DNA of 64,000 bases from Novosphingobium sp. Its GTDB lineage: Bacteria > Pseudomonadota > Alphaproteobacteria > Sphingomonadales > Sphingomonadaceae. Every line of letters starts with the position of its first letter. Positions within the stretch are counted from its first letter, which is position 1. This document shows, piece after piece, positions 38,002 to 46,570 of this stretch. The stretch covers positions 1 to 64,000 of the forward strand of contig JADJYM010000010.1 in assembly GCA_016719755.1 (NCBI GenBank), in the 5' to 3' direction. Under the pieces are notes generated by a model that had not been told where the DNA came from, did not search any database, and worked only from the letters and a program-made list of their open reading frames with translations. Position numbers and translations under genes: made by a program.

Positions 38002-39726
38002 TTAGCTCCCCGTTGCTGTCTGGCTAGGTTCCCGCGCGGCGGCGGTCAAGCCCGGCAGGACCAGCCGCAGACGATCGTCCTTGCGCTGAAGCGCGCCGCC
38101 AGCCGCGCGCGCCTCGCTGCGTGCAAGTCGCAGGGCAAAGCCAACCCCGAATACTCCGGCGGAAATGACCTGAGGGATCGCACCCGCCGCAGCGCGGAAC
38201 AGGTCGTCCCCGGTGCGGCTGGCAAGCGTTGCGGGCAGCGCCACGTCAAGCCGCACCGTACCGGATTTTTCGCGCAGGCGCAGCTTGAGCTGTTCACCGG
38301 GCGCGCTGACCCCGGCCAGCGTTGCCAGCAGGCGCCAGACGATTCGCTCGGTCTCGATCCGCGCCAGCGGCACCGCCAGCGATCCTTCGAATTCGCGCAA
38401 GACGAAACCGCTGGCGCGCTGGCGGGTGTGGGCGGCCAGCTGGGCGACAGTGCCGGCCACGACTTTACCCAGATCGGTGCTGCCGGATTCCACTTCCAGC
38501 GCTCCGCTCTCCAGCCGGGCAAGGCGTTCCAGCTCTTCAAAGGCGGCCAGCATGCGCGCCGCATCGCCGACGATGCTGGAGGCCAGCGCCCGGTATTCGT
38601 GCGGGGTCGGGCCAAACAGCTGCTGCTGGATGACTTCCGCAAAGCCCTGGATCGCGTTCACCGGCGTGCGCAGTTCGTGCAGCATCTGGCGGATGCGGTC
38701 GGCCTCGCTGTCGCGCCTGGGGGCGGCTGGAGCGGTTTCGCCCGGGGCGGCTGCGGGGCGGCGCAGGCGGCCGCGATATCCCAGGTGCCGCCCGCTCAGC
38801 GGATCGAACCACGGCAGCGCATCGATCTGCCAGTCCCCCGCGATGGCGGGCGCACCTTCCAGGGTGACGGCAAGCCCGCGCAGCGGCTGGCGGCGGCGCA
38901 GGGCTTCGTCCAGCGCGGGCGGGGCGGCAAGCGGACTGGCGGCGTCTCTCCCGCCAAGGCGCAGGCCAATCAGCATCGGCGCCGCGCCGGGATCAGCCCA
39001 CACGATCCTGCCAGAAGTGTCGGTGGCAAAATCGCAGGCCTGAACGGTGGCCGGCACGCGCAGCACATGGTCCTCGCCAAGCGGCAGGCGGGGCGAATCG
39101 CCATGCGGGCGCAGCTCGATCACCTCACGCGCGCGGCGGTAGGCCTCGATCCGCTTCACCAGCGCACCGATGCCGTGCGCGGCTTCGTCCGCCGGGGGCG
39201 GCTCCGGCGGCAGGATTTCGGCGGTTGGCTCCACCTTGGCTTCTGCCTTTGCTTCTGGCTCGGAATTACTGGCGGCCGCAGTTACGACGGGCGGCAGGCC
39301 GCGCCCCTGTGCGCCCAGCCGGGACAGGAGCGCGCCGACGGCAGGGGGTAGATCGTCGCGCGACCAGACATGACCGCGCGCGGCGGGCGGGAGGGCCGGG
39401 ACCAGATCGAGCCACTGTTCCTCGGTCAGGTCGGCGCGGACCAGCGCCGCGCGGGCGACATCCTCTTCGCCCTGGGCAAGGGCTGCGACCAGCCTTGGGG
39501 AGCGCAGCCGCAACGCGGAATCGCCCAGCAGTTCGGCGCGCTCGGCCGCCGGGACGATCTGCGCAAGGCTGGCCAGCCGGGCAAAGGCGGCATCGATCTG
39601 TTCCCCGCGCGCGTCGGCCGGCAGGGTGCCGAGCAGGTCGATCAACTGCCGCAGCTGGACACGCTGCAACGCCGCGCCGTCGGCGCGCAGGCGCAGTACG
39701 GTTCCAAGGCGGTCGTCGAAATGCAT
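38002..39726 (-). CDS. Histidine kinase-like protein lacking ATP-binding motifs
   Basis: This 574-residue cytoplasmic protein has an N-terminal helical repeat region resembling DUF2336 (about 60-130), an acidic/Pro linker (150-180), a PAS-like segment (about 225-320) and a phosphoacceptor helix with His350 in MLHELRTPVNAIQGFAEVI. The C-terminal domain (about 430-560) should hold N, G1 and G2 boxes, but NLxxNA reads WRLLATLAG, and no DxGxG is found. Only GVGFALRLARSEARAAGG recalls G2. No membrane helix is present. It may serve as a phosphotransfer scaffold or a pseudokinase. It diverges from an Lrp-type regulator. Confidence 0.8.
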   Translation of the reverse strand: MHFDDRLGTVLRLRADGAALQRVQLRQLIDLLGTLPADARGEQIDAAFARLASLAQIVPAAERAELLGDSALRLRSPRLVAALAQGEEDVARAALVRADLTEEQWLDLVPALPPAARGHVWSRDDLPPAVGALLSRLGAQGRGLPPVVTAAASNSEPEAKAEAKVEPTAEILPPEPPPADEAAHGIGALVKRIEAYRRAREVIELRPHGDSPRLPLGEDHVLRVPATVQACDFATDTSGRIVWADPGAAPMLIGLRLGGRDAASPLAAPPALDEALRRRQPLRGLAVTLEGAPAIAGDWQIDALPWFDPLSGRHLGYRGRLRRPAAAPGETAPAAPRRDSEADRIRQMLHELRTPVNAIQGFAEVIQQQLFGPTPHEYRALASSIVGDAARMLAAFEELERLARLESGALEVESGSTDLGKVVAGTVAQLAAHTRQRASGFVLREFEGSLAVPLARIETERIVWRLLATLAGVSAPGEQLKLRLREKSGTVRLDVALPATLASRTGDDLFRAAAGAIPQVISAGVFGVGFALRLARSEARAAGGALQRKDDRLRLVLPGLTAAAREPSQTATGS

Positions 39727-39830
39727 GCTGGCTCCAGTAAGGCCCGGATCGGGTTCGGGCGAGAGTCATACCAGAGATGTCCACCGCTGGTATCGCAGCG
39801 ATTGATGCGTTGCAAAGCGGGACAATTGCG

Positions 39831-39853
39831 GGCATAAACAATAATATTATGCC
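39831..39853. promoter_or_regulatory. Inverted repeat between kinase and Lrp-family gene
   Basis: GGCATAA (39831-39837) and TTATGCC (39847-39853) are perfect arms around ACAATAATA, and the centre holds the palindrome ATAATATTAT (39841-39850). AT-rich inverted repeats of this size are common Lrp/AsnC operators. The site lies about 100 bases from each divergent gene. Autoregulation by the Lrp protein is inferred. Confidence 0.5.
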
Positions 39854-39954
39854 AGCTTCGGGGGCGGAGCTGTAAAAGTTGCCGCTGGGGGGCATTGTCC
39901 TGCGCGGTGCGGTGCCATTCGGCACTGCGCGCTGCAGTGGGAAAGGGTAATTGC

Positions 39955-40419
39955 ATGGCCAATCTCGATGCGATCGACCGGCGCTTGCTCGCCGAACTGC
40001 AGGATGAGGGGCGGGTGACCAATGTCGAGTTGGCCCAGCGGGTCGGGTTGACTGCGCCGCCCTGCCTGCGCCGTGTCCGCGCGCTGGAAGAAGAAGGCGT
40101 CATCCGCGGCTATCACGCGGATCTTGATGCTTCCAAGCTGGGCTTCGCGATCACCGTCTTCGCGATGGTCAGCCTGAAGAGCCAGGCCGAGGAATCGCTG
40201 CGCCAGTTCGAGGACGCGATGAAATCGCTGCCCGAAGTGCGCGAATGCCATATGCTGAACGGCGAGATCGACTTCATCCTGAAGATCGTCAGCAAGGACC
40301 TGCAAAGCTTTCAGGAATTCCTGACCAGCAAGCTCACGCCTGCGCCCAATGTGGCGAGCGTCAAGACGTCGCTGACGATCCGGACAGCGAAGCAGCTGCC
40401 GGGCGTGCCGTTGGAGTAA
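39955..40419 (+). CDS. Lrp/AsnC-family transcriptional regulator
   Basis: This 154-residue regulator has an N-terminal winged helix (LDAIDRRLLAELQDEGRVTN, AQRVGLTAPPCLRRVRALEE) and a C-terminal RAM domain (VFAMVSLKSQAEESLRQFE). The family binds amino acids and forms octamers that wrap DNA. The start at 39955 gives MANLDAIDRR; the longer frame is unsupported. Its likely targets include its own divergent promoter region. No enzyme partner is adjacent. Confidence 0.94.
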   Translation: MANLDAIDRRLLAELQDEGRVTNVELAQRVGLTAPPCLRRVRALEEEGVIRGYHADLDASKLGFAITVFAMVSLKSQAEESLRQFEDAMKSLPEVRECHMLNGEIDFILKIVSKDLQSFQEFLTSKLTPAPNVASVKTSLTIRTAKQLPGVPLE

Positions 40420-40477
40420 GGGGTTCCGCCCTCAAGACGATCTCCGGGGTCGAGGACCGTCACGCGTGAACTGGCTA

Positions 40478-40513
40478 GCGGTCCCGGATCAGGTCCAGGA
40501 CGCCGGGAACCGC
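40478..40513. terminator. Inverted repeat between lrp-type gene and accC
   Basis: GCGGTCCCGG (40478-40487) pairs with CCGGGAACCGC (40503-40513), with one A bulged. It lies between convergent genes and may end both. No strong T-run. Confidence 0.5.
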
Positions 40514-40526
40514 GCCATGAAAGCCG

Positions 40527-41876
40527 TCACACCGCCCGCTTGGCCAGCCATTCCTCCAACCACTTGATCGTGTAATCGCCGTGGATGAAGTCCGGCTCGT
40601 TCATCAGCGCCTGGTGGAGCGGGATCGAGGTCTTGATGCCGCCGACCACCATCTCCTCAAGCGCGCGCTTGAGGCGCATGATGCAGCCTTCGCGGGTGCG
40701 GCCCTTGACGATCAGCTTGGCGATCATCGAATCGTAATAGGGCGGCACCTTGTATCCGGCGTAGAGCCCTGAATCGACACGCACGTTCATCCCGCCCGCC
40801 GCGTGGTAGTTCTGCACCAGCCCCGGCGATGGCGCGAAGGTCCACGGGTCTTCCGCATTGATGCGGCATTCGATCGCGTGGCCGTTGAATTCGATGTCTT
40901 CCTGCGCAACCGACAGCGGCTTGCCGTCGGCGATGCGGATCTGTTCGCGCACCAGATCGACCCCGGTGATCGCCTCTGTGACGGGATGCTCCACCTGCAG
41001 GCGGGTGTTCATTTCGATGAAATAGAACTCGCCGTTTTCCCACAGGAACTCGATCGTGCCCGCGCCGCGATAGCCCATGTCGGCCATCGCCTTGGCCACG
41101 ATCCCGCCCATGCGGTCGCGTTCTTCCGGGCTGATGACGGGCGAGGGGGCCTCTTCCAGCACCTTCTGGTGGCGGCGCTGGAGCGAGCAGTCGCGCTCAC
41201 CCAGGTGGATGGCGTTGCCGTTGCCGTCGCCGAATACCTGGAATTCGATGTGGCGCGGATTGCCGAGGTACTTCTCGATATAGACGGTCGCGTCACCGAA
41301 GGCGGCCTTGGCTTCGCTGCCGGCCTGCTGGATCAGCGTTTCCAGTTCGTCCGGTCCGTTGCAGACCTTCATGCCGCGCCCGCCGCCGCCCGATGCGGCC
41401 TTGATGATCACCGGATAGCCAGCCTTCTCGGCAATCCGCTTCGCTTCGGCGATTTCGGACACGGCTCCGTCCGATCCCGGCACCAGCGGCAGACCGAGCG
41501 CACCGGCGGTGCGCTTGGCCTCGATCTTGTCGCCCATGGTGCGGATGTGTTCGGGCTTGGGGCCGATCCAGGTGATCCCGTGGGCCTCGACGATTTCGGC
41601 GAACTGGGCGTTCTCCGAAAGGAAGCCGTAACCCGGGTGGATCGCGTCGGCATGGGCGATCTCGGCAGCGGAAATGATCGCCGCGACGTTGAGATAGCTG
41701 TCCTTCGCAGCAGGCGGACCAATGCAGATCGCGTGGTCGGCCAGCCGGACGTGCATGGCGTCGGCATCGGCGGTGGAGTGCACCGCCACCGTCTCGATCC
41801 CCATTTCATGAGCCGCGCGGTGGATGCGCAGCGCGATCTCGCCGCGATTGGCGATCAGCAGGCGGGTGATGGCCAT
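40527..41876 (-). CDS. accC: Acetyl-CoA carboxylase, biotin carboxylase subunit
   Basis: AccC (449 residues) carboxylates biotin on AccB using ATP and bicarbonate. The ATP-grasp signatures are present: [51 protein letters not shown] and [19 protein letters not shown]. It starts 14 bases after accB in the same leftward operon as aroQ. Length and order are typical for alphaproteobacteria. Confidence 0.98.
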   Translation of the reverse strand: MAITRLLIANRGEIALRIHRAAHEMGIETVAVHSTADADAMHVRLADHAICIGPPAAKDSYLNVAAIISAAEIAHADAIHPGYGFLSENAQFAEIVEAHGITWIGPKPEHIRTMGDKIEAKRTAGALGLPLVPGSDGAVSEIAEAKRIAEKAGYPVIIKAASGGGGRGMKVCNGPDELETLIQQAGSEAKAAFGDATVYIEKYLGNPRHIEFQVFGDGNGNAIHLGERDCSLQRRHQKVLEEAPSPVISPEERDRMGGIVAKAMADMGYRGAGTIEFLWENGEFYFIEMNTRLQVEHPVTEAITGVDLVREQIRIADGKPLSVAQEDIEFNGHAIECRINAEDPWTFAPSPGLVQNYHAAGGMNVRVDSGLYAGYKVPPYYDSMIAKLIVKGRTREGCIMRLKRALEEMVVGGIKTSIPLHQALMNEPDFIHGDYTIKWLEEWLAKRAV

Positions 41877-41890
41877 GGTTTGTCCTGGCC

Positions 41891-42370
41891 TCAGCCGATG
41901 ACGACCAGCGGCTGGTCGAATTCGACCGGCTGGGCATTGTCGACCAGAATGGCCTTGAGGGTGCCTGCGGCGGGCGCCGTAATCGGGTTCATCACCTTCA
42001 TCGCCTCGATGATCAGCAGGGTATCACCGGCCTTCACGGCCTGACCGACGCTGACGAACGGCGCGGCGCCGGGTTCGGGCGAAAGATAGACCGTGCCGAC
42101 CATCGGTGACTTGACCGCGCCGGGATCCTCGGCCGGAGCCGGAGCCGGAGCAGCCGCTGGAGCAGCCGCAGCGGCAGGGGCCGCCGCCGCCGCATAGACC
42201 GGAGCGGCAGCGGCAGGGGTACCCTGACGCGAGACCTTGATCTTGCGGTCCCCGTCCTCGACCTCGATCTGGGTCAGCCCGGTTTCGGCCAGCATTTCGG
42301 CCAGTTCGCGCACCAGCGCGGTATCGATGTTCATGCCGTTAGAACGGCCAGCGCCCTTTGCGTCGCTCAT
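41891..42370 (-). CDS. accB: Biotin carboxyl carrier protein of acetyl-CoA carboxylase
   Basis: AccB (159 residues) carries the biotin on Lys in [10 protein letters not shown] near its end. A short structured N-terminal helix pair is followed by an Ala/Pro-rich mobile linker (about 55-80) and the biotinyl domain. The start is ATG at 42370 behind AGAGGA. The open frame continues upstream only as artefact. accC follows at 14 bases; a 244-base structured leader separates it from aroQ. Confidence 0.97.
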   Translation of the reverse strand: MSDAKGAGRSNGMNIDTALVRELAEMLAETGLTQIEVEDGDRKIKVSRQGTPAAAAPVYAAAAAPAAAAAPAAAPAPAPAEDPGAVKSPMVGTVYLSPEPGAAPFVSVGQAVKAGDTLLIIEAMKVMNPITAPAAGTLKAILVDNAQPVEFDQPLVVIG

Positions 42371-42470
42371 GCGGTCCTCTTGCCTGTTACGTGAGGTGCC
42401 TATGCGCGGGGGCGAAGGGAGAGGCAAGCGCGGAATCGAGCCTTTCCACGGGGGATTCCGTGCGGGTGGC

Positions 42471-42549
42471 GCCATCGACATCCGTCGATGGCTTGCCGCA
42501 CCGGCCCGCTCCCCTGGCCCGACGACCCGTTCATGGTCTCGGGCCGGGG
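42471..42549 (-). promoter_or_regulatory. Hairpin-rich leader between aroQ and accB
   Basis: The 244-base gap (42371-42614) contains GCCATCGAC/GTCGATGGC (42471-42492, tetraloop) and a larger stem with GGCCCGA/TCGGGCC flanked by CCCC/GGGG (42511-42549). It could carry a separate accB promoter, a transcript end for aroQ, or a regulatory leader. No known riboswitch pattern is recognisable. Confidence 0.4.
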
Positions 42550-42614
42550 GGAGAGGGACGGTTCTGCGCGGAGAGGCCGGATGGCCTGCCTGCACCGCCG
42601 TCTGGCGGTATCCC

Positions 42615-43052
42615 TTACAGCAGAGCCGCAGCCTCGAGCGCCAGCAGATAGCTGTTCGCGCCGAACCCGCAGATCGTGCCCTTGGCGGCCATGCCGACAT
42701 AGCTCTTGTGGCGGTATTCCTCGCGCGTGTGCGGGTTGGAGAGGTGAACCTCGATCACCGGCACCTTGATCGCGCGGATCGCGTCGAGCAGGGCGATGGA
42801 GGTGTGGGTATAGGCCCCGGCGTTCAGCAGCACGGCATGGCAGCCGCTCGCCTGCGCCTCGTGCAGCCAGTCGACCAGCGCGCCTTCATGGTTGGACTGG
42901 CGCGATTCCACCGCGAAGCCAAGCGCGGCGCCGCGCTGCTCCAGCAGCTTTCCGATGTCGGCGAGCGTCTGGCTGCCATAGACCTCGGGCTCGCGCGTGC
43001 CGAGCAGATTGAGGTTGGGGCCGCTGAGGACCAGAATCTTGCGGTCGGCCAT
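42615..43052 (-). CDS. aroQ: 3-dehydroquinate dehydratase, type II
   Basis: This 145-residue dodecameric enzyme makes 3-dehydroshikimate in the shikimate pathway. The N-terminal [20 protein letters not shown], the catalytic Tyr/His region and [19 protein letters not shown] are definitive. The start at 43052 follows GGAGCACTT. It stands upstream of accB and accC as in many alphaproteobacteria, linking aromatic and fatty-acid supply in position only. Confidence 0.97.
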   Translation of the reverse strand: MADRKILVLSGPNLNLLGTREPEVYGSQTLADIGKLLEQRGAALGFAVESRQSNHEGALVDWLHEAQASGCHAVLLNAGAYTHTSIALLDAIRAIKVPVIEVHLSNPHTREEYRHKSYVGMAAKGTICGFGANSYLLALEAAALL

Positions 43053-43134
43053 AAGTGCTCCTGCCAGTGCTCGCCTGCGCGTCTGAATACCGGCGCGGTG
43101 CGGCGGCACAAGCGCAAAGCTGGTGCCGGTCCGG

Positions 43135-43455
43135 TTAGCCGGGCGTTCCGGGGGACTGGGCGGCCTGTGGAGGCTGCGAATCCTGCTGGGGCGAGGGGTC
43201 TTCGACCTCCGGCTCGACTTCCTCGACCTCGACCGGCGGCTGCGGTGCGGAGCCCGGGTTTTCGGCGTTCTTGGCGGCAGCTTCGGCGCGCAGCGCCGCA
43301 GCTTCAGCGCGCTTCGCGGCGGCGTCGGCGGCGGCAACCTTTTCTGACAATACGGTATCGCGGTCCGCGCAGCCCGCCGCGATCAGGCATGCGCAGGCAG
43401 CCAGCAAGGGCATGGCTGGCTTGAGCAGGCGCGAAAAGGCTGGGCTGGTATACAC
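43135..43455 (-). CDS. Small Ala-rich lipoprotein
   Basis: This 106-residue protein starts at a GTG (43455) seven bases after GGGAG, giving a lipoprotein signal peptide with lipobox LIAAGC. The mature part is a short Ala/Glu coiled coil (KVAAADAAAKRAEAAALRAE) followed by a Pro/Glu/Gln tail (VEEVEPEVEDPSPQQDSQPP). Such tails may span the periplasm. An ATG at 43413 is an alternative start inside the signal. Function unknown; it lies between aroQ and the holin gene. Confidence 0.7.
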   Translation of the reverse strand: MYTSPAFSRLLKPAMPLLAACACLIAAGCADRDTVLSEKVAAADAAAKRAEAAALRAEAAAKNAENPGSAPQPPVEVEEVEPEVEDPSPQQDSQPPQAAQSPGTPG

Positions 43456-43554
43456 GTCACGGCTCCCTTTCCTCCCTCGGGGGGGAGGGTCAGGAAGCCG
43501 TGATAGCGGGAAATGATTACGCAAAACTAACCAGAGCGGGCAGGGCTTCGTTCG

Positions 43555-43968
43555 CTACTTGTCGCTGCCCGAAATCTTGCCCCACTGGCGAGCGGCGGTG
43601 TAGCCAAGGTAGCCGGTTCCGAACAGCGCGTAGAGTGGTTCGGGCAGGCCGTTGAGGTAGGCGTTCATGCCTTGCGCAATCGCCATCGCCGTATCCGGGC
43701 GGAACGCGGCAATCACCCCCATCGGCAGGGCCCACAGCAGCATCAGATAGACGACATAGAGAAAGCTGGGCCGGGCGCGGCTGGTCCAGGGGTCTTGCGA
43801 ATTGGCTTCGGCGACGATCGCGGAAAGCCGGGCGTTGATTTCCGCCAGGTCCTGCGTGCCCTGCATCTGCAGCAGTTCCAGCTTGGCCTTGTCGCGCGCG
43901 GCCTTGTCGGGGATGAGCTTGTCGATGATCGAGGCGAGCGGACCGATCAGGGTTTCGACGAGAGGCAT
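43555..43968 (-). CDS. GTA-type holin (3TM holin family)
   Basis: This 137-residue membrane protein matches the three-TM holin of gene transfer agents (GTA_holin_3TM): a charged N-terminal amphipathic helix (IIDKLIPDKAARDKAKLELL), then PSFLYVVYLMLLWALPMGVI and PLYALFGTGYLGYTAARQWG. In Rhodobacter the holin gene lies apart from the main GTA cluster, as here. The start at 43968 has AGGAG seven bases before it. No endolysin or GTA structural genes are in the window. Confidence 0.82.
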   Translation of the reverse strand: MPLVETLIGPLASIIDKLIPDKAARDKAKLELLQMQGTQDLAEINARLSAIVAEANSQDPWTSRARPSFLYVVYLMLLWALPMGVIAAFRPDTAMAIAQGMNAYLNGLPEPLYALFGTGYLGYTAARQWGKISGSDK

Positions 43969-44192
43969 GGGAAAACTCCTTTGGTTTCGGACGGGCCGTC
44001 CGGAATAACCAAATCGGTTCATGTAGGAAAATTCTTCGCTCCACCCCGGGTGACGCTTCTCTGTCGTCGAATCCGCGGGGCGACAGGCACTTGCATAGGT
44101 GTGCGGAGCTGTTGGCGCGGAGGCTGTGGTTGGTGACCTCGCCCGCATGTTGTTGCGCCTGCCTTGCACGGCACCGCACAAAGCAAATCAAG

Positions 44193-44206
44193 CGGCTTTA
44201 GCCGCC
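44193..44206 (-). terminator. Hairpin downstream of tRNA-Pro(GGG)
   Basis: GCGGCT-TT-AGCCGC is a perfect 6-bp stem. On the minus strand it is followed by TTGATTTGCTTT, a loose T-rich tract suited to ending the tRNA transcript. Confidence 0.5.
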
Positions 44207-44239
44207 CGATTAACCATTTGGATTTATTGGAAATAAAAT

Positions 44240-44316
44240 TGGTCGGGACGAGAGGATTCGAACCTCCGACCCCCACACCCCCAGTGTGATGCGCTACCAG
44301 GCTGCGCTACGTCCCG
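44240..44316 (-). tRNA. tRNA-Pro (anticodon GGG)
   Basis: The minus strand folds with acceptor CGGGACG/CGTCCCG, anticodon loop CTGGGGG (GGG) and T-arm GGTTCGAAT. CCA is encoded at 44240-44242. It is one of two proline tRNAs in the window; the other reads UGG. Confidence 0.95.
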
Positions 44317-44580
44317 ACCGTATCGCCGATCCGGGCAGTGCGCCGGTCCAGCGGAAGCGCGCCTATAGGCAGGGTGCGCGGCGATGGCAAGCGCTACGCG
44401 CGATGCTGTGCAAAGTTCGCCGCGGCCCCTTGCGTCCCGCCGTAGTGGCCCCACTTTTGCCCGGAACTGGCAGCAGGGGCGGGGGCGGGCGCGTTGCCTT
44501 GCCGGGTCTTAGCTGCTAGTCGCGCGCAATCCTGCCCGGGCTGGTCCGGGCCGTCTTTTCGAGAAAGCCGGATTCAAACA

Positions 44581-44916
44581 ATGTACAGTCCGACCCTCCT
44601 GCTGCTTGCCCCTGCCGCCGCCGATGCCGGCGCGCCGCCCGCCTGGCTGACCTGGCTGCCGATCGTGGCGATGTTCGCCGTGTTCTGGTTCCTGATCCTG
44701 CGCCCGCAGATGAAGCGCCAGAAAGAACATCAGGCCAAGCTGTCGCAGATCAAGAAGGGCGACCAGGTGCTGACCGGCGGCGGGCTGCTGGCCAAGGTGA
44801 CCCGGGTTGACGATCACTATGTCGATCTGGAGCTGGGTGCGAACGTCAAGGTGAAGGCGCTCAAGTCGACCATCGCCGATGTCATTCCGCCGGGCGGCGC
44901 GGCCGCCAACGACTGA
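44581..44916 (+). CDS. yajC: Preprotein translocase subunit YajC
   Basis: This 111-residue inner-membrane protein of the SecDF-YajC complex has one membrane helix (LPIVAMFAVFWFLILRPQMK) and the KRQKEHQAKLSQIKKGDQVL cytoplasmic part typical of YajC. The start at 44581 gives MYSPTLLLLAPAAADAG. It precedes secD by 37 bases and secF after that. Confidence 0.96.
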   Translation: MYSPTLLLLAPAAADAGAPPAWLTWLPIVAMFAVFWFLILRPQMKRQKEHQAKLSQIKKGDQVLTGGGLLAKVTRVDDHYVDLELGANVKVKALKSTIADVIPPGGAAAND

Positions 44917-44953
44917 CCGGGTTTCCGCGCAACAGGAAGCGAACCCCCTCTCC

Positions 44954-46558
44954 ATGCTCGATTTTCCTCGCTGGAAGCAGCTCTGGCTCTGGGCGGTTAC
45001 GCTCGTCGCCTGCTTTTGCGCGCTGCCTTCGCTGTTCACCGTCTCGGGCCTCGACTGGCCCAAGGCGCTGCCGGCCCCGGTCATCAACCTTGGCCTCGAT
45101 CTTGCCGGGGGGAGTCACATCCTGCTTGAGGCGAACCCCGACCAGGTCCGCCGCCAGCGGCTCGAATCGATGGAGGAGGACGTCCGCTCGCGCCTGCGCC
45201 AGGCCGATCCGCAAATCCGCATCGGCGAGATCTCGTCGAAGGACGGCTCGGTCAGCTTCATGCTGGCCGATCCCGCGCAGGTCGATGCTGCGCGCGAGCA
45301 GCTTCAGACGCTGACCCAGGGCGCGGGCATGACCGGCCAGCGCGACTGGGATCTGGAAGTGCGCGATGGCAACCGGATCGTCCTGACGCCGACCAAGGCC
45401 GGGATCGATCAGGCGATCACCCAGGCGATGGATACGGCCACCGAAGTGGTCCGCAAGCGCATTGACGCGCTGGGCACGCGCGAGCCGACCATCATCCGCC
45501 AGGGCGCGCAGCGCATCGTGGTGCAGGTTCCCGGGCTTAAGGACCCTGCCGCGCTCAAGGCGCTGCTCGGCAAGACCGCCAAGCTTGAGTTCAAGCTGGT
45601 CGACGGGACCGCGCTGCCCAGCGACCTCCAGCAGGGCATTGCCCCCCCGGGATCGGAACTCGTCCCCTATGAGAACCCGGCCCAGGACGGCACCGTTCCG
45701 CTGGCGGTGAAGCGGCTTGGCGGGATCAAGGGCGATCGCCTGACCAATGCCCAGCAGAGCTTCGACCAGCAGACCAACGCGGCGATCGTCAACATCACCT
45801 TCGATCAGCAGGGCGGTGCCAAGTTTGCCAAGCTGACGACCGAGAACGTGGGCAAGCCCTTCGCGATCATCCTCGATGGCAAGGTGCTCTCCGCGCCGAC
45901 CATCCAGGAACCGATCATCGGCGGCACCGCGCGGATCTCAGGCAATTTCACGGTCGAAAGCGCCAACCAGCTGGCCATCGCGCTGCGCTCGGGCGCCCTG
46001 CCGGTGGACCTCAAGGTGGTGGAGGAACGCACCGTCGGGCCCGATCTTGGCGCGGATTCGATCAACAAGGGCGTGATTGCCTTTGGCGTCGGCACCCTTG
46101 CGCTGATGGCGTTCATGCTGCTCACCTATGGCCGGTTCGGTTTTTACACCAACGCCGCACTGATCATCAACACGCTGATGATCCTGGGAATCATGGCCGG
46201 GATCAACACCACGTTGACCCTGCCGGGCATTGCCGGCTTCGTGCTGACCATCGGCGCTGCGGTGGATGCCAACGTGCTGATCAACGAACGCATCCGTGAA
46301 GAGCGCGCGCGCGGCCGGCGGGTGATCCAGGCGGTGGAGATGGGCTACAAGGAAGCGAGCCGCGCGATCTTCGATGCCAACATCACCAACATCATCGCCG
46401 CGGTGCTGATGTTCCTGTTCGGCTCCGGCCCGGTGCGCGGCTTCGCGGTCGTGCTGATGATCGGCATTGCCACCTCGGTGTTCACGGCCGTCACGCTGAC
46501 CCGGATGTGGGTGGCAGGCTACCTGCGCCGCGAACGCCCCGCCGATATCGTGCTCTAA
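44954..46558 (+). CDS. secD: Protein translocase subunit SecD
   Basis: SecD (534 residues) uses the proton gradient to complete export through SecYEG. An N-terminal membrane helix (QLWLWAVTLVACFCALPSLF), a large periplasmic domain and five C-terminal helices with TIGAAVDANVLINERIREE RARG are present. The periplasmic NLGLDLAGGSHILLEAN motif is definitive. It is part of yajC-secD-secF; ATG 44954 is the natural start. Confidence 0.98.
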   Translation: MLDFPRWKQLWLWAVTLVACFCALPSLFTVSGLDWPKALPAPVINLGLDLAGGSHILLEANPDQVRRQRLESMEEDVRSRLRQADPQIRIGEISSKDGSVSFMLADPAQVDAAREQLQTLTQGAGMTGQRDWDLEVRDGNRIVLTPTKAGIDQAITQAMDTATEVVRKRIDALGTREPTIIRQGAQRIVVQVPGLKDPAALKALLGKTAKLEFKLVDGTALPSDLQQGIAPPGSELVPYENPAQDGTVPLAVKRLGGIKGDRLTNAQQSFDQQTNAAIVNITFDQQGGAKFAKLTTENVGKPFAIILDGKVLSAPTIQEPIIGGTARISGNFTVESANQLAIALRSGALPVDLKVVEERTVGPDLGADSINKGVIAFGVGTLALMAFMLLTYGRFGFYTNAALIINTLMILGIMAGINTTLTLPGIAGFVLTIGAAVDANVLINERIREERARGRRVIQAVEMGYKEASRAIFDANITNIIAAVLMFLFGSGPVRGFAVVLMIGIATSVFTAVTLTRMWVAGYLRRERPADIVL

Positions 46559-46570
46559 GGGACCGCAACG

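Noticed and set aside
37114-39351. A 745-residue rightward frame over the deacetylase and kinase
   Set aside because: Its product is compositionally odd and overlaps two well-supported genes on the other strand.
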